The notes under the pieces are model-generated. The model was given only the letters and a program-made list of their open reading frames with translations. It was not told the origin of the DNA and searched no databases. The position numbers were made by a program, and so were the translations under genes. This document shows positions 48,961 to 60,393 of a DNA stretch of 64,000 nucleotides, one piece after another (position 1 is the stretch's first letter; the number at the start of each line of letters is the position of its first letter). Source of the stretch: Vanilla planifolia (taxonomy: Eukaryota; Streptophyta; Magnoliopsida; Asparagales; Orchidaceae); assembly GCA_023846275.1 (NCBI GenBank), contig JAIUJO010000071.1, positions 922,434 through 986,433 of the forward strand, in the 5' to 3' direction.

Positions 48961-49438
48961 AAAAATGGAGATATATATGAAATTTCAAAGTTCTAGGTTT
49001 AGATTTGACCTTGGCAGTTAAAATTTTGTTTCCTTGTTGCATTAGAGAAACTAAAGAAATTGTTGCACGACAAGCTACCACAATCCCGTCGTATACCTCA
49101 ACGTGCCCATGATTAGTTATGTGTGTTCCTAGGATGTGTTCATTTCAAGATTGGACTTCTTGTAGGCATGTGGGTGTCGCATGTCGTGCTTTGCTCAATG
49201 TGTCATGTGCTTTGTTCTGCACGTCACACTGTTCGTGTAGTCATGCAGGCTCATTAATTTTAGTGCCAATCTTTGAATTCATTAGCATTCGTGCCTCTGA
49301 AGAAATTTCTACGTCACCACCTGCTGTGTGCAGGCCCAAACCCCCACGTGCACTCTTGTTGTGCTTCTTACACACCGAGTGATCTTCCCTACATTGGGAA
49401 AACTAGAATCCCTGCCTCCCTCACAAAAGCTCGCACAC

Positions 49439-50836
49439 AAAGTCTTTGGGTTCCTTTGATAACACAATAATGGTCAAAGCCTACAAAATTCTGCTATAGT
49501 GGACCAAACAAAAAAAATCTAAAAAGAAAAACATCAGAAGTGGTTTAGGAAGGGGCATAACCCAGTCCTAAGTAAAATCAATTAAACATGCATAATGCAC
49601 CACCCAATCTACTAGGGAATTTCCTTGCCTATAAATATGCATTATCTAAAAGGTATCCATGCCTCTGACATACCAGAGAGAGTCTTTGAATCTTCCACCT
49701 GGTGAAGGGTGTCGTAGAAGATTACCCACCTTCTAAATAGCCATAGTAGAGTCTGTCTAAATCTCAAATGTATTATACATGAAGAACTTTGACCGAAGCA
49801 TTATCACGGCCTCCAGAATGACATGCACCTCAATAGCTACCTTGAATGTGAAATAACCTTCCTTCCAGCACTAGCAATGGCTTCCCAAGGTGATCTCTAA
49901 CAATAATTCCCAACCCCACAGCATTGTCTCGAACGGCTGCATCACAATTGATTTTGATCCATCCAATTGGAGGAGGAGCCTAGAATAAAGCTATATTCAA
50001 CTCATGTGAGTTGTATTAATTCACACTAGACATGGATGATGCCAAATTGTATTTTTTGGTTACAACCATTGCATTAATTTGAATCTTCCTCAATAGGATA
50101 GTATTATTGAATATTTCCTCCTTATGTTTTTTTAAATTCCTATCCATCCAAATGTAGTAGAGAGTTGTAGCAACTACAGCAGCATGCTTGATCATGTTTT
50201 GACACTTGAATTTGTTTGCCTCAAAAGTGGTGTAAAGCTACTGCAATGTAAAATTATTGTAGGTTTTCTTACTGCATGGAATGAGAACTGTAGTAGCATA
50301 TTTCATGTGCTACACATTCCAAACCACTTTTGCTTTCCAACAATCCCACATGAGATGTTGTGAAGTCTTAGCCTGAGTATACCCCAAACGTAGTTGCTGC
50401 ACTCTGTCAATCTCCTCTTGAACAACAATTCAATGGTAAGAATATAATTTTTGGCCAATCTCCAAAGGAAACTCCTCACTTTGTTCAGCACTTGGAGCTT
50501 TGTAATCTATCTATAATAACTTACAACAGCACATGAACCCTCAGTGTTTTCTAGAGTTCAAGCTTGCACCATTGTTGAGTAGAACTTGTAATTGTTCACC
50601 TCCACAGATTCCATTTGTAATTGTAGTAGCTGGTCCATGCTATCATTCAGTGCCCAAGAAACTTGCAACACACCATCAAGCAATAATTCACTAGCCCAAG
50701 ATTTAAGACTACACACATCCCATTCCCCTTGCTTAATAATACATTTACTAACAAATTTTGGCTCTTCTACTTGCATGTTGATGTATGTAGGCCACCACTT
50801 GATTAGAAGAAACCCCCAAAATTATGTTCAGCAAAA
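49439..50836 (-). mobile_element. LINE copy C, 5'-truncated
   Basis: ~1.4 kb from the 3' end (GGAACCCAAAGACTTT at 49439) through RNase H (~49500-50100) and zf-RVT (~50150-50500, open piece 50303-50491 with VRSFLWRLAKNYILT) to the segment before it (50558-50776). The reverse transcriptase and all upstream parts are missing. It is closely similar to the same part of copies B and D. The truncated 5' side is joined directly to the 3' tail of copy D. Confidence 0.8.
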
Positions 50837-50838
50837 AT

Positions 50839-50890
50839 TCTTTGGGTTCTATTGATATAAAAAAAGTCTTTGGGTTCCATCGATATAATA
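50839..50890 (-). repeat. Doubled LINE 3' tail at the C/D join
   Basis: On the minus strand ATATCGATGGAACCCAAAGA, then CTTTTTTT, then ATATCAATAGAACCCAAAGA: the last ~22 bases of the LINE occur twice in a row before the truncated body of copy C. Confidence 0.8.
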
Positions 50891-51087
50891 ACAATGACCA
50901 AAGCCTACAAAAAATCCTCTATGGAGGATCAAACTAAAACTCAAAAAGCAATAGCTTCAAAAGTGATTTGGAAAGGGGCATACCCCAATCCCAAGTAAAA
51001 TCAATTAAACATGCATTATGCACTACCTAGTATATAAGGAAATTTCCTTGTCTGTAGATGTTCATTAAGCAAAATGTGTCCATGCCT

Positions 51088-51648
51088 CTAACATACCATA
51101 GAGTCTTTAAATCTTTCTCCATCTGAGGGGTGCCGTAGAAGATTGGCCACCTTCTGAATAGCCAAGGTAGAGTCTGTTTGTATCTCAATGGCATGATATG
51201 TGAAGAACTTCATTGTTAATAGTTCCACAGCCTCCAGAATAGCATGCACCTCCATGGTTGTGCTTGATTGTGAAATACTCTTCCTTCCAACCACAAGCAA
51301 AGGCCACCCAAGGTGATCTCTAACCATAAATCCTAGCCCCGAAGCATCATCTCAAACTGTCGCATCACAGTTGATTTTGATCCATCCATTTGGAGGAGGA
51401 ACCCATGATAAGGCAACATTCAACTCATGTGAGTTGTATGGATTCCTGGCTGACTTGGATGAAGTTAAGTTGTATTTCTTTATTATAGCCACCACATCAA
51501 TTTGAATTCTCCTCAATAAGATAATATTGCTGAAAACTTGCTGCTTGTGCTTTTTTAAGTTCTTGTTCATCCAAATATAATAGAAAGCAATAGCAACTAA
51601 AGTAACATGCATAATGACGTCCCTACACCTTAATCCATTCACCTCCAA
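51088..51648 (-). pseudogene. LINE D RNase H domain (two open pieces)
   Basis: RNase H of the plant LINE type (RVT_3). Open pieces 51352-51648, ending in PNGWIKINCDATV with the first catalytic Asp, and 51088-51327 with GRKSISQSSTTMEVHAILEA (catalytic Glu) and IQTDSTLAIQKV (second Asp). They are parted by one frame change. This domain removes RNA from RNA/DNA hybrids during element copying. Confidence 0.8.
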
Positions 51649-54600
51649 ATTGTTGAAAAGTTACTGTAATGAAAAATTATTGTAGTTATTGCTGCTGCAT
51701 GGAATGAGAGCTATAGTAGTGTCTTGCATATGGTGCATATTCTGAACTTCTTTTAATCCCACATGAGATGTTGTGAGGTCTCGACTAGGTTTCACCCCAA
51801 ACATAGTTGTGGCACTCAACTAATCTTCTCTTAAATAGCCAATCAGTGGTAGGAATATAATTTTTCACCAATCTCCAAATGAAAATTCGCACCTTTGGTA
51901 GCACTTTTTAGTTTCCAAATCCAGCTATAGTTATTTCAAGAAGCACATGAAATCCCAAAATTTTTCTTAGTTGCAGCTTACTACAAAGTTGAGTAGAGCT
52001 TGGAATTATTTACCTCCATAAATTCTATTTAAAGTTGCAACAGCATGTCCATGTTGTCCTTCAGCCCACAAGGAAGATGTAGTATCCTTTCCATCAATAA
52101 TTCATTAGCCCATGCTTGAAGACTACACTCATTCAATTTGCTATGCTCAATAATGTATTCACCAAAGGATTTTGGCCATTCTACCTCCATGTTGATGAAT
52201 GTAGGTCACCACTTGACTGGGAGAAACCTCAACAAATTACCTTCAGCAAATAGTACCTCCTTATAATCTCTAATTCTCTAAACAAAATTTAGTATAGTAC
52301 TTGGCATTACCTCCTTGATTAATCTGCATGCTTGCAAGCTCCCCATTGAATACCCCCCATTTTGTCTCCCACAAAGTATTTACTCCTCATCACTTCCATC
52401 CACAAGCAATCTTCTTTCACCAAGATCCTCCTGCACTGCTTCAAGATTAAAACCTATTGCCAAATATAAAGATCAAAGCTACCAAAACAACCCTCCTCAT
52501 TTGGTAATGTGATAGTGCTCCAATCTACATAATGCATCACTTGTCCCTCCTTGGCATTGTACCATAAGTTTCTTCTAAAAATCTTTTCTAAGACATTGAT
52601 CACCCCCGTCGACACCACACAATGACTTAAGTAAAAATTCAAAATCACTGCCAACACCAAGTTAATCAAAACAATCCTGTCTATCATGGAAAGAGGTATG
52701 ATTCTCCATTTTATGACTTGTTCTTCAATTTTTTGAATGATAAAATTGAAGTCTTCCTTATTTAGCAGCCTTATTGAAATAGGTATTCCCAAATACTTGA
52801 GAATTTCCCCTTGGGTCATATGAATTTTCCCTGTCACCATTTTCCTTCTCTTCCCCTCCATCCCCTTACTAAAGTACACTTTTGATTTAGACAAGTTTAC
52901 CTTCTATTCAGAATACATCCCATAATCTTCCATAATCTATCTTACTGCCCTGGCCACAGCACATGTAGTAGGAGCATATAGAATGACATCTTTGATATAT
53001 AACAAATAAGAAAAGTTTAAAGAAGTTGGCCCACACAAAAATCTCAATAATGCCATAACTTTATACTTCCTCACAAGCCTAGATAGAAATTTAGATGTGA
53101 AGTGAACAAATACGATGACAATGGGCATCCTTGCCTAAGTCCTCTCTTGGCCTCAATCCATAAGATTTTGATGCTATTCAGTAACACCCTAAACCTCGAT
53201 GCTGTGATTCACACCACACTGTTGGGAAGCCCAAAAAAGTTATCATATTAATAACAAACTGTCATCTAACCTTGTCATATTCTTGTTCCATATCCACCTT
53301 TATTGCTATAAGTCCCTCTTTAGATGTTGAAGAATGCATCCTGGTTGCCATTTCCAATGCAATAAATATGTTATCCTAGATAGATCTACCTGGTACAAAA
53401 GCTCCTTGCTCCTTGGTGATAAGATCAGGTAAAACTATCTTTAGTCTTGCCACCAAGATCTTTGCTACTATTTTGTATATAATGTTGCATAGACTTATAA
53501 GCCTAAACTATTCTGGTCTTTCTATACCCTACACTTTAGTAATAAGTACAACAAGAGTATCCTTCTAAGCTGTTGGCATCTGTTTGTCCTGAAAGAATTG
53601 TAGCATAACTTGAATAATATCTCCCTGAGTAATATCCTAGTACCCCTAAATGAACTCTATTATAACCTCATCCATCCCCGGTGCCTTGTTCTTTCTTAAA
53701 GATCTAATAGTTGCAATGACTTCTTCCTCAATAGCCTGCATGGTGAGCATTCTTTCCTATTCTAATCCAATGCATCTGTAAGGTTGGTATTGCAGTGTAG
53801 GATACTTAGCATCTGTATTACACAATTTTGCCTCAAAATGTTTCACCAACGAGGTTTTTTTTAGTTCTGTGGAACTAACCACCTCACCCATGTCATTCTT
53901 CAACTACAGTATATGCTTATCTCTCCACTAGAAGTCATAGCAGCATGGAAAAAATTGATAATATTATCCTCCAGATGAGCCCATTATGCCTTTGCTCTTT
54001 GCCACCACCATCTCTCCTCAAGTGCACTAGCCTAATGAAAGGAAGAAATGAGTTGTCTGAGCTAGATGTGTTCCCTTTCACTCAGACCCTTAGATTCCTT
54101 GAGTTATAGACTATGGATTTTCTTTTCAAGCTCACCATTCCTATCAATAAGGTTTTACATCTTAGACTTGCTCCACCTACAAAAAGCAGCTAGGGATCTG
54201 TAGAATTTTGTAGAAAGCCTTTCCATATGATTCCCTCTTGCTAAATTATTCTACAATTTTTGAACCACCCCCATAGTCTGAGTAAATGAGAGCCAAGCAC
54301 ACTCAAATTGATTTCTTCTTTCAGTGGCCATCTCCTAGAGAGTCCCCAACTCAATAATTAGTGGGCAATGATTAGACCTAATGCTTGACAAGTGACTAAT
54401 TGTGCTTGTAGGAAAGTCCTATATTCCCTGGAGATCCATAAGCACTCTATCTAGCCTACCCAATATTAAAGCACCCCCTTCTTTCCCATTACACTAAGTG
54501 TACTTGTTGCCCAAAAGTCCTAAGTCAACCAAGTTCAAATGCTGCATGATTTCAGGAAACTCCTACTATCCCTACCCACTTCTGAACATCTTCCCTTCTC

Positions 54601-57024
54601 TCTTCTCCTCTTACGACATGATAATGTTGAAATCCCCTTCCTCCATTAAGATCTCTCACATAGCATTCCTCTTGATAGGCTCCTTAGAAGCATATATCAC
54701 ACAACATTTTATCATCCCTTCCTCCTTCACCCTCGCCTACAGAACAAGTACTTGCAATGAGATTTTTATAAATTTTTGGTTTAGCCAGTTCCTCCACAAA
54801 ACCATGATCTCTCTAGAGAGTCCAACTGATTGTTGCACTATAAATTCCCAATCCTTACCAAATAGCAAATCTACATCCCTTCTACTGAATTTCTCCACCC
54901 TTGTTTCTACAAGAGCCGCTGTTGCAATGCCCCCATCCCTTACAAACCACTACAGGTAGCCTCTAGATTTTTTATCCCTTATTCCTCAAATGTTCCATAC
55001 AGAGAGATTAATCATTTTTATGGTAATAAGAGAGCAAACAGTCTCTAGCAACTCCCACTAACAGTAGCTGGCAATTCAACATGCTGGAAGCACCTCCACC
55101 TGAAGTGCACATCAACTTCCCATTTTGAAAACAACATTGTAGGTCATTGTTGAAACCAAATAGCTTAACACATCATGCCCAACATTCTCTGGTCCAAGTG
55201 TCTTAACAAACCAAGAAATTTTGCATTTGTAGTCAGCACAAATAACTAGTAGCAAGGAACAACTTCAGCATGTGTTATATCTTTCAAGCCCCACTTGTTT
55301 ACAAAGTGTTTTATAGCTTCACATCTATAGCACCCCACTACCTTCTTGTGCTTGTCATTATTTTGTGTCTTAATCCAACATGCTCTCAGCCTCAATTGAC
55401 CCCTCCTATACCAATTCAATAGTAGCATGTCATTGCACAAAACTGTAGTTTGCCATCTCATAATTGAGTTGCACATGAAAGTCCACCAAGCACGTCCCCA
55501 GCCCCTCATCAGCAGTGATTTGGCACCCAGCAATGCAGCAGCATGGATTAAGGAATTCATAGCAGCACCAACTTCCCTTCATTGTCATTTTCTCTCCATA
55601 ATCCACCACTCTAGCAATCTTCTAACAACAACATCACCTCCAACAATTGGCCTTCCTGTACTACTCCGTCCATGCCATCCTCAAATCTAATTCTGTATTC
55701 TGCATTGTTGCATCCAAATTGTTGTATCCCTATTAAATTCCTTTTTCCTCTCGAGCTTTCCCAAATTGAAAGAAGCAACAGCACATTGCCAAGTAATTTT
55801 GTTAATTTCCAACAAGTGTTTCATTTTATTTTCTAGTGCTTTGTTAAATTTCTTCTTGACTTCCATCTTCATTATCACGACCTTGTTGGATTCCCCTTCA
55901 CCCACTGCCTATAAAGTGTCAAGTTATTGTTCCATGATGGATTGAAAGGCTTATAACTATAGCTGTAAGCATTTCTCAAAGTAGAATAGAGACAAAAGAG
56001 AGCATCCACCCAATTTGGCAAGCATTGTTCACACCAATCACCCTATGTATAATTATGAATGCAACTTCTGCACCTTTCACTATAAATTACAGCTCCATAA
56101 GACATCACCAATGCAAATGCAACACAAATGCTACTGCCACGAGTTGCAGTCGAGAGGTACCCATCTCTTTCCTTTTAATTTTGTGCATCCACATGGCAAA
56201 TGACACCCTCAATCATCTCTCTGGCCTACTGTTGTTTGCCTTTCATGTTGATGTCCATCTCTTTTGGCCCCTTGTCATGCTGTCTTCCTTCAACATGTTG
56301 GGTCTCCTGTAGTACAACCTCGTTCACCATAGGATCCTTTGGGGTCAAAAAGTTCCTAAATGGTTCTCTCCCCCTTACAATTGAAATGCTTCTACACCTT
56401 ACTGGGAACCTCCCCCCAGCAACATTATTCACCACACCCCTTAGGTCCCTCTGAATATTTGGAGCAATTGTTTGAATTGAAATTCCTCTTTGGATAGGCA
56501 TAACAGTCCTCCTTCTTCTTGATTGCACTAACATCCATGGGCCTAGCCCTTTATTGACTTCCTCATCCAATTCCTACAAAGTTTTTGGTTACTGGGTTTC
56601 TTAGCTTTCTTCTATTATTTTATCTACCTTCTTCAACCCACTTCCTGCCTTTCCCTCTAAATTGCTTATCACCTCAACTTATGTTTGTCCAACAGGACAA
56701 TGATATGTGTAGGCCAACATAGCCACATGAGTAGCACATACAAGGAAGGCCCTCGTACTCAAAAGGCTAGAATGCCATTCCCAATTCCCCACTTAGCCAC
56801 ATTCCTGGCTTCAGTAGTTTGGAAAGGTCCATCCTTATATAGACTTGTGCATACGATGATCTTAATCAAAATTGTAGTTCATCCATCCAGTAAGATCGGT
56901 TCACCAACATTTTTGGCAATGCGAAAAATGTTTTCTATGTCCCAATAGAGCAACAGAAGTGTGGGAAATCTCACCAACATAGGGGCACACATTGCAGTCA
57001 TGACACTTGGCCTAAAATCAGGGG

Positions 57025-57891
57025 AAAGACTTTGGGTTCCATTGATATAATAATAATGGTTGAAGCCTACAAAAAGTCTTCTATAGAGGATTAAAAACAA
57101 ATCAGAAAGCAATAGCTTCAAAATTTGTTTGGGAAAGGGCATACCGTAGTCCCAAGTAAAATCAACTAAACATGCATTATGCACCACCCAGTCTATAAGG
57201 GAATTTCCTTGCCTATAGTTGTGTATTAATTGAAATGTATCCATGCCTCTAACATGCCAGAGAGAGTCTTTGAATCTTCCTCCATCGGAGGGGTGTCGTA
57301 GAAGAATGCTCAGCTCATGAATAACCAAGGTAGAGTCTGTTTGTATCTCAAATCATGATACATGAAGAACTTCATCATTAGTAGTGCCACAGCCTCCAGA
57401 TTAACATGCACCTCAATGGTTGTTCTTGATTGTGAAATAATCTACCTTTTAGTAATAAGAAAGGGCCTCCTAGGGTGATTTCTAGCCACAATTCCTAGCC
57501 GCACAGCATCATCACGAACCACAGCATCATCACGAACCACAGCATCACAGTTGAACTTGATCCATCCAGTTAGAGGAGGAACCCAAGATAAGGTTACATT
57601 CAACTCATGTGAGTTGTATGGATTCCTACTTGACATGGATGAAGTCAAGTTGTATTTCTTCATTACAGCTACCACATCAATTTGAATTCTCCTCAATAAG
57701 ATAGTTTTACTAAAAACTTACTGCTTGTGCTTTTTTAAAATTCCTGTTCATCCATAAATAATAGAAATCAGTAGCAACTACAGCAGCATGCATAATGACA
57801 TCCCTACACCTTAATCCATTCTCCTACAAATTGGTGAAAAGTTGTTGTAATGAAAAATTATTGTTATTGCCACTACTGCATGGAACAAGAG
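57025..57891 (-). mobile_element. LINE copy E, short 3' fragment
   Basis: ~870 bp: 3' end (CCAAAGTCTTT at 57025), 3' untranslated part, RNase H with LTGWIKFNCDAVV near 57550 and YRQGNSLIDWVVH near 57185-57225. Cut at 57891 in the region that lies between RNase H and zf-RVT. Contains an 18-bp tandem duplication (57502-57550). Joined to copies D and F without visible filler. Confidence 0.8.
57502..57549 (-). repeat. 18-bp in-frame tandem repeat in LINE E RNase H
   Basis: CACAGCATCATCACGAAC occurs twice (57502-57519, 57520-57537) followed by a third partial copy. On the coding strand it gives VVRDDA repeated right after the catalytic NCDA, i.e. six residues inserted per unit, keeping the frame. 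Confidence 0.8.
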
Positions 57892-58570
57892 AAAGTCTTT
57901 TGGTTCCTTTGATTCAAGATAAAGGCCTTAGCCTAAAAAAGGTCTTCTATGGAGGATCAAACAAAAAAATTAGAGAGCAAAACCTTAAGAAATGGCTTGG
58001 GAAGTAGCATACACCAATCCCAAACAAAATCAAAGAAGCAAGTGGTGCTTGCTGCCCAGACAGCCAATGCGTTGCCCTCTCTATAGACATGTGAAATGTA
58101 GAGCATGTGTAGGCATTGCATGTGCTGAAGCACCCAAACTAATTTCCCTCCAACGGGTGAGTGATTCAGGAGATTGACTACCTTCTGTAGCACTACTGTT
58201 GAATCTATTTGTATCTCTACTACGTGGTTCCTTGAGAACTTTTTCATCACCAATGCTAGTGCCTCCAACGTAGCCTGAGCCTCCATGCCTTGCTTGATTG
58301 AGAGAAAAGCCTCCTACACACTCTCGTGGACCACAGCATTGCGATTAAGTTTGATCCATCCAGTTGGCGGGAACTCAAGTTAGGGCTACATTTAACTCCA
58401 AAGAGCTATAAGGGCTCCCACTAGGATTGGATGGACGAGAATTACTCTGTTTTGTTATCGTGACATCCTCAATTTGAACTTTTTGCACCAACATAGTATT
58501 GTTAGGCACAGGCTCCTTATGCTTCCTCACATTCCTATTCACCCATATTAGTAAAACACTATAGAAATTG

Positions 58571-59026
58571 TCATGATGTGAAGCATTCTGTCACTGCACC
58601 ATGCCCCAAGTGTCCCTGTAATCCTGAAGAAGCATTGCAAGAAGCCATCACCGTTGTGCCGACTGTTTCAAAGGCCAAGAGCCTCAACGGAGGCTCACAG
58701 GTGGTGCACACTCCAAAGCTCTTGCGCCTTCTGACAATCCCACAGAATGTGCTGTAGGGTCTTGATGGCATACACCCCCAAGTGCAATTGCTACAGTCCA
58801 TCAATCTTCTTTGAGCAAGCCAGTCTGCCATGGGGAGGTAGTTCTTCACCAAGCACCAAATGAATATACGCACCTTTGGCATTGCCTTCAATTTCCTGAT
58901 CAAATTGAAATGTTCCACATCATCCCTAGAGATCCCTAAATTATCCTTGCATGCAGCACTCATCATGTGTAGATAAAATCTTGCATTGTTCACCTCCATC
59001 AACTTAGTGTGGGTCTGCAACAACAT
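58571..59026 (-). pseudogene. LINE F zf-RVT region, 151-codon open frame
   Basis: Contains the zf-RVT signature of plant LINEs: AMPKVRIFIWCLVKNYLPMA, DWLAQRRLMDCSNCTWG (C-x2-C pair). It lies between RT and RNase H. The domain's role is presumed nucleic-acid binding. The frame is among the longest in the window and ends by a shift before RNase H. Confidence 0.75.
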
Positions 59027-59683
59027 GTCATCCTTGTCTTTCTATCCCCAAGGTAAGTGCACCACCCTATCAAACAGCAAGTCATTCACCCATTCACGAA
59101 CCCTGCACTCGTTCCATTCGCCAGTCTTGACAATGCACTCTCCCACAAACGTTGGCCACTCTGCCTCCATATTGATGAATGTTGGTGACCACTTGATTGG
59201 GAGGAACCTCATCCAATTGTCTTCTTCAAATGCAACCCTCTTACCATCCCTTAACCTCCACATAAAGCTGGATACAATAATAAGCAAAGCATCCATGACT
59301 AATCTACAAGCATGAGATGCACCTTGTGAAGTCTTGCCCATGTTATCCACTGCATGGTACTTGCTTCTCATGATCTCTACCCAAAGGATTTAATCACGTG
59401 CCAAGAGCCACTTGCACTATTTCATTAGCAACACATGCTGCCAGACTCTGAGATCATACAACCCAAGGCTGTCAATTTCCTTGGGTAGACTTACGGTGCC
59501 CTAATCCACATAGTGCATCGCATTCACATCACTGGCACCACACCATAGAAACCTTCTCATCATCCTCTCTACTACATCAACAACACCCCTCTGTACCACA
59601 CAATGGTTGAGGTAGTGGCTCGAGACCATAGCCAGCACTACTTTTATCAATTCCAATCTACCGACCAATGATAGTGGCCTGAT

Positions 59684-60052
59684 TCACCACTTCGCAACAT
59701 GCTCCTTAATTCTTTGGATAACGAAATTGTAGTCACCCTTTATGAGTAGCTTCGCTGAAATAGGGATTCCAAGGTACTTGAAGCTTTTTCCTTGAGACAT
59801 ACATATTTTCTTGGACATAATTCTCTTCCTCCTTCCATTCATCCCCCTGTTGAAGTAAACGTTAGACTTAGCCAAATTCATGCTCAGCCTTACTGGCACG
59901 TATAACAATACATCATCGACATACAGGTAACCCTGAACAAACTTGGCTGTGACCCCATCAATTCCTGGTGCCTTGTTTTTCCTGATAGCCCTGATAGTGG
60001 AGATGACCTTGTCTTTAGTTACCTGTAGGGTGAGCATGCTCTCTTGCACCAA
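59684..60052 (-). pseudogene. LINE F reverse transcriptase with internal deletion
   Basis: A 122-codon open frame with IRKNKAPGIDGVTAKF (RT domain 1/2), the catalytic box YVDD at 59912-59923, FNRGMNGRRKRIM, KYLGIPIS and thumb residues to VAKW. About 130-150 residues normally lie between the APGxDG motif and YVDD, including the RGxRQGCPLSP motif; they are absent but the frame stays open, so the deletion preserved phase. Confidence 0.8.
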
Positions 60053-60393
60053 ACTGATACATCTGTGTGGTAGATACTATAATGAGGCGTACTCCTTGTC
60101 ACTACCATGCCAACTTTGCCTCAAAGTAACTTGTGAGTAATGTGCTAATACACTCTATAGAGGCAACCACCTTACCCATGTCATTCTTTAACTACAAAAT
60201 ATGGTAGTTGTACCATCTGGAGGTTGCAACCACATTAAAGAAACAAGTATTCCTATCTCCCAATTGAGCCCAATGTACCTTGGCCCTTTGCCACCACCAC
60301 CTCTCTTCAAGTGCACAACCTCTATGAAAAATAGAATGAGGCTTCCAAGTTGGGTGCGTTCTTCTTCATCTAGCCCTTCATTTGTCTAGTAAT

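Larger units (their letters stand above)
41467..49438 (-). mobile_element. LINE copy B (L1-type with RNase H), near full length
   Basis: The most complete copy, ~8.0 kb. In element sense (descending coordinates): 5' leader 49438-48340 with a ~121-bp tandem repeat; ORF1 start region 48336-48112; DUF4283-like domain ~47900-47400; zinc knuckle 47322-47283 (CYTSGHVDHYMDQC-like); basic linker ~47118-46864; long spacer; endonuclease ~45680-44800 with SNHCPLL; reverse transcriptase ~44650-42780; zf-RVT ~42760-42150; RNase H ~42110-41500 with INCDA; 3' end at 41467 in GAACCCAAAG, no poly(A). Dozens of breaks; the RT active site is changed from YxDD to YPID. It joins copy A on one side and copy C on the other without visible host DNA. 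Confidence 0.8.
50837..57024 (-). mobile_element. LINE copy D, long, 5'-truncated
   Basis: ~6.2 kb. In element sense: DUF4283-like piece (57020-56880, with IENIFRIAKNVGEP), zinc knuckle (~56740-56697), basic linker 56570-56226 (with RDLRGVVNN), spacer with a charged helix-like stretch (55905-55687), endonuclease (~55010-54150, with SNHCP), reverse transcriptase (~53900-52450; open pieces 53128-52937 and 52894-52454 with YLGIPIS), zf-RVT (~52150-51700), RNase H (51648-51088 with KINCDA and QTDSTLAIQ) and a 3' tail that is present twice (50866-50890 and 50839-50860). Many breaks. Confidence 0.8.
57892..60393 (-). mobile_element. LINE copy F, 3' half
   Basis: ~2.5 kb from a 3' end (GAACCAAAAGACTTT at 57892) through RNase H (58500-57957, with EIQIDSTVVLQKV and YREGNALAVWAA, where the LAD Asp is Val), zf-RVT (59026-58571), the pre-zf segment (59371-59042) and reverse transcriptase (60400-59400). 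The RT has an internal loss: KAPGIDGVTAKFVQG (domain 1/2) continues directly into YLYVDDVLLY. It is richer in G/C than copies A-E and keeps longer frames, suggesting a different subfamily or a younger age. It ends at a 25S rRNA fragment. Confidence 0.8.
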
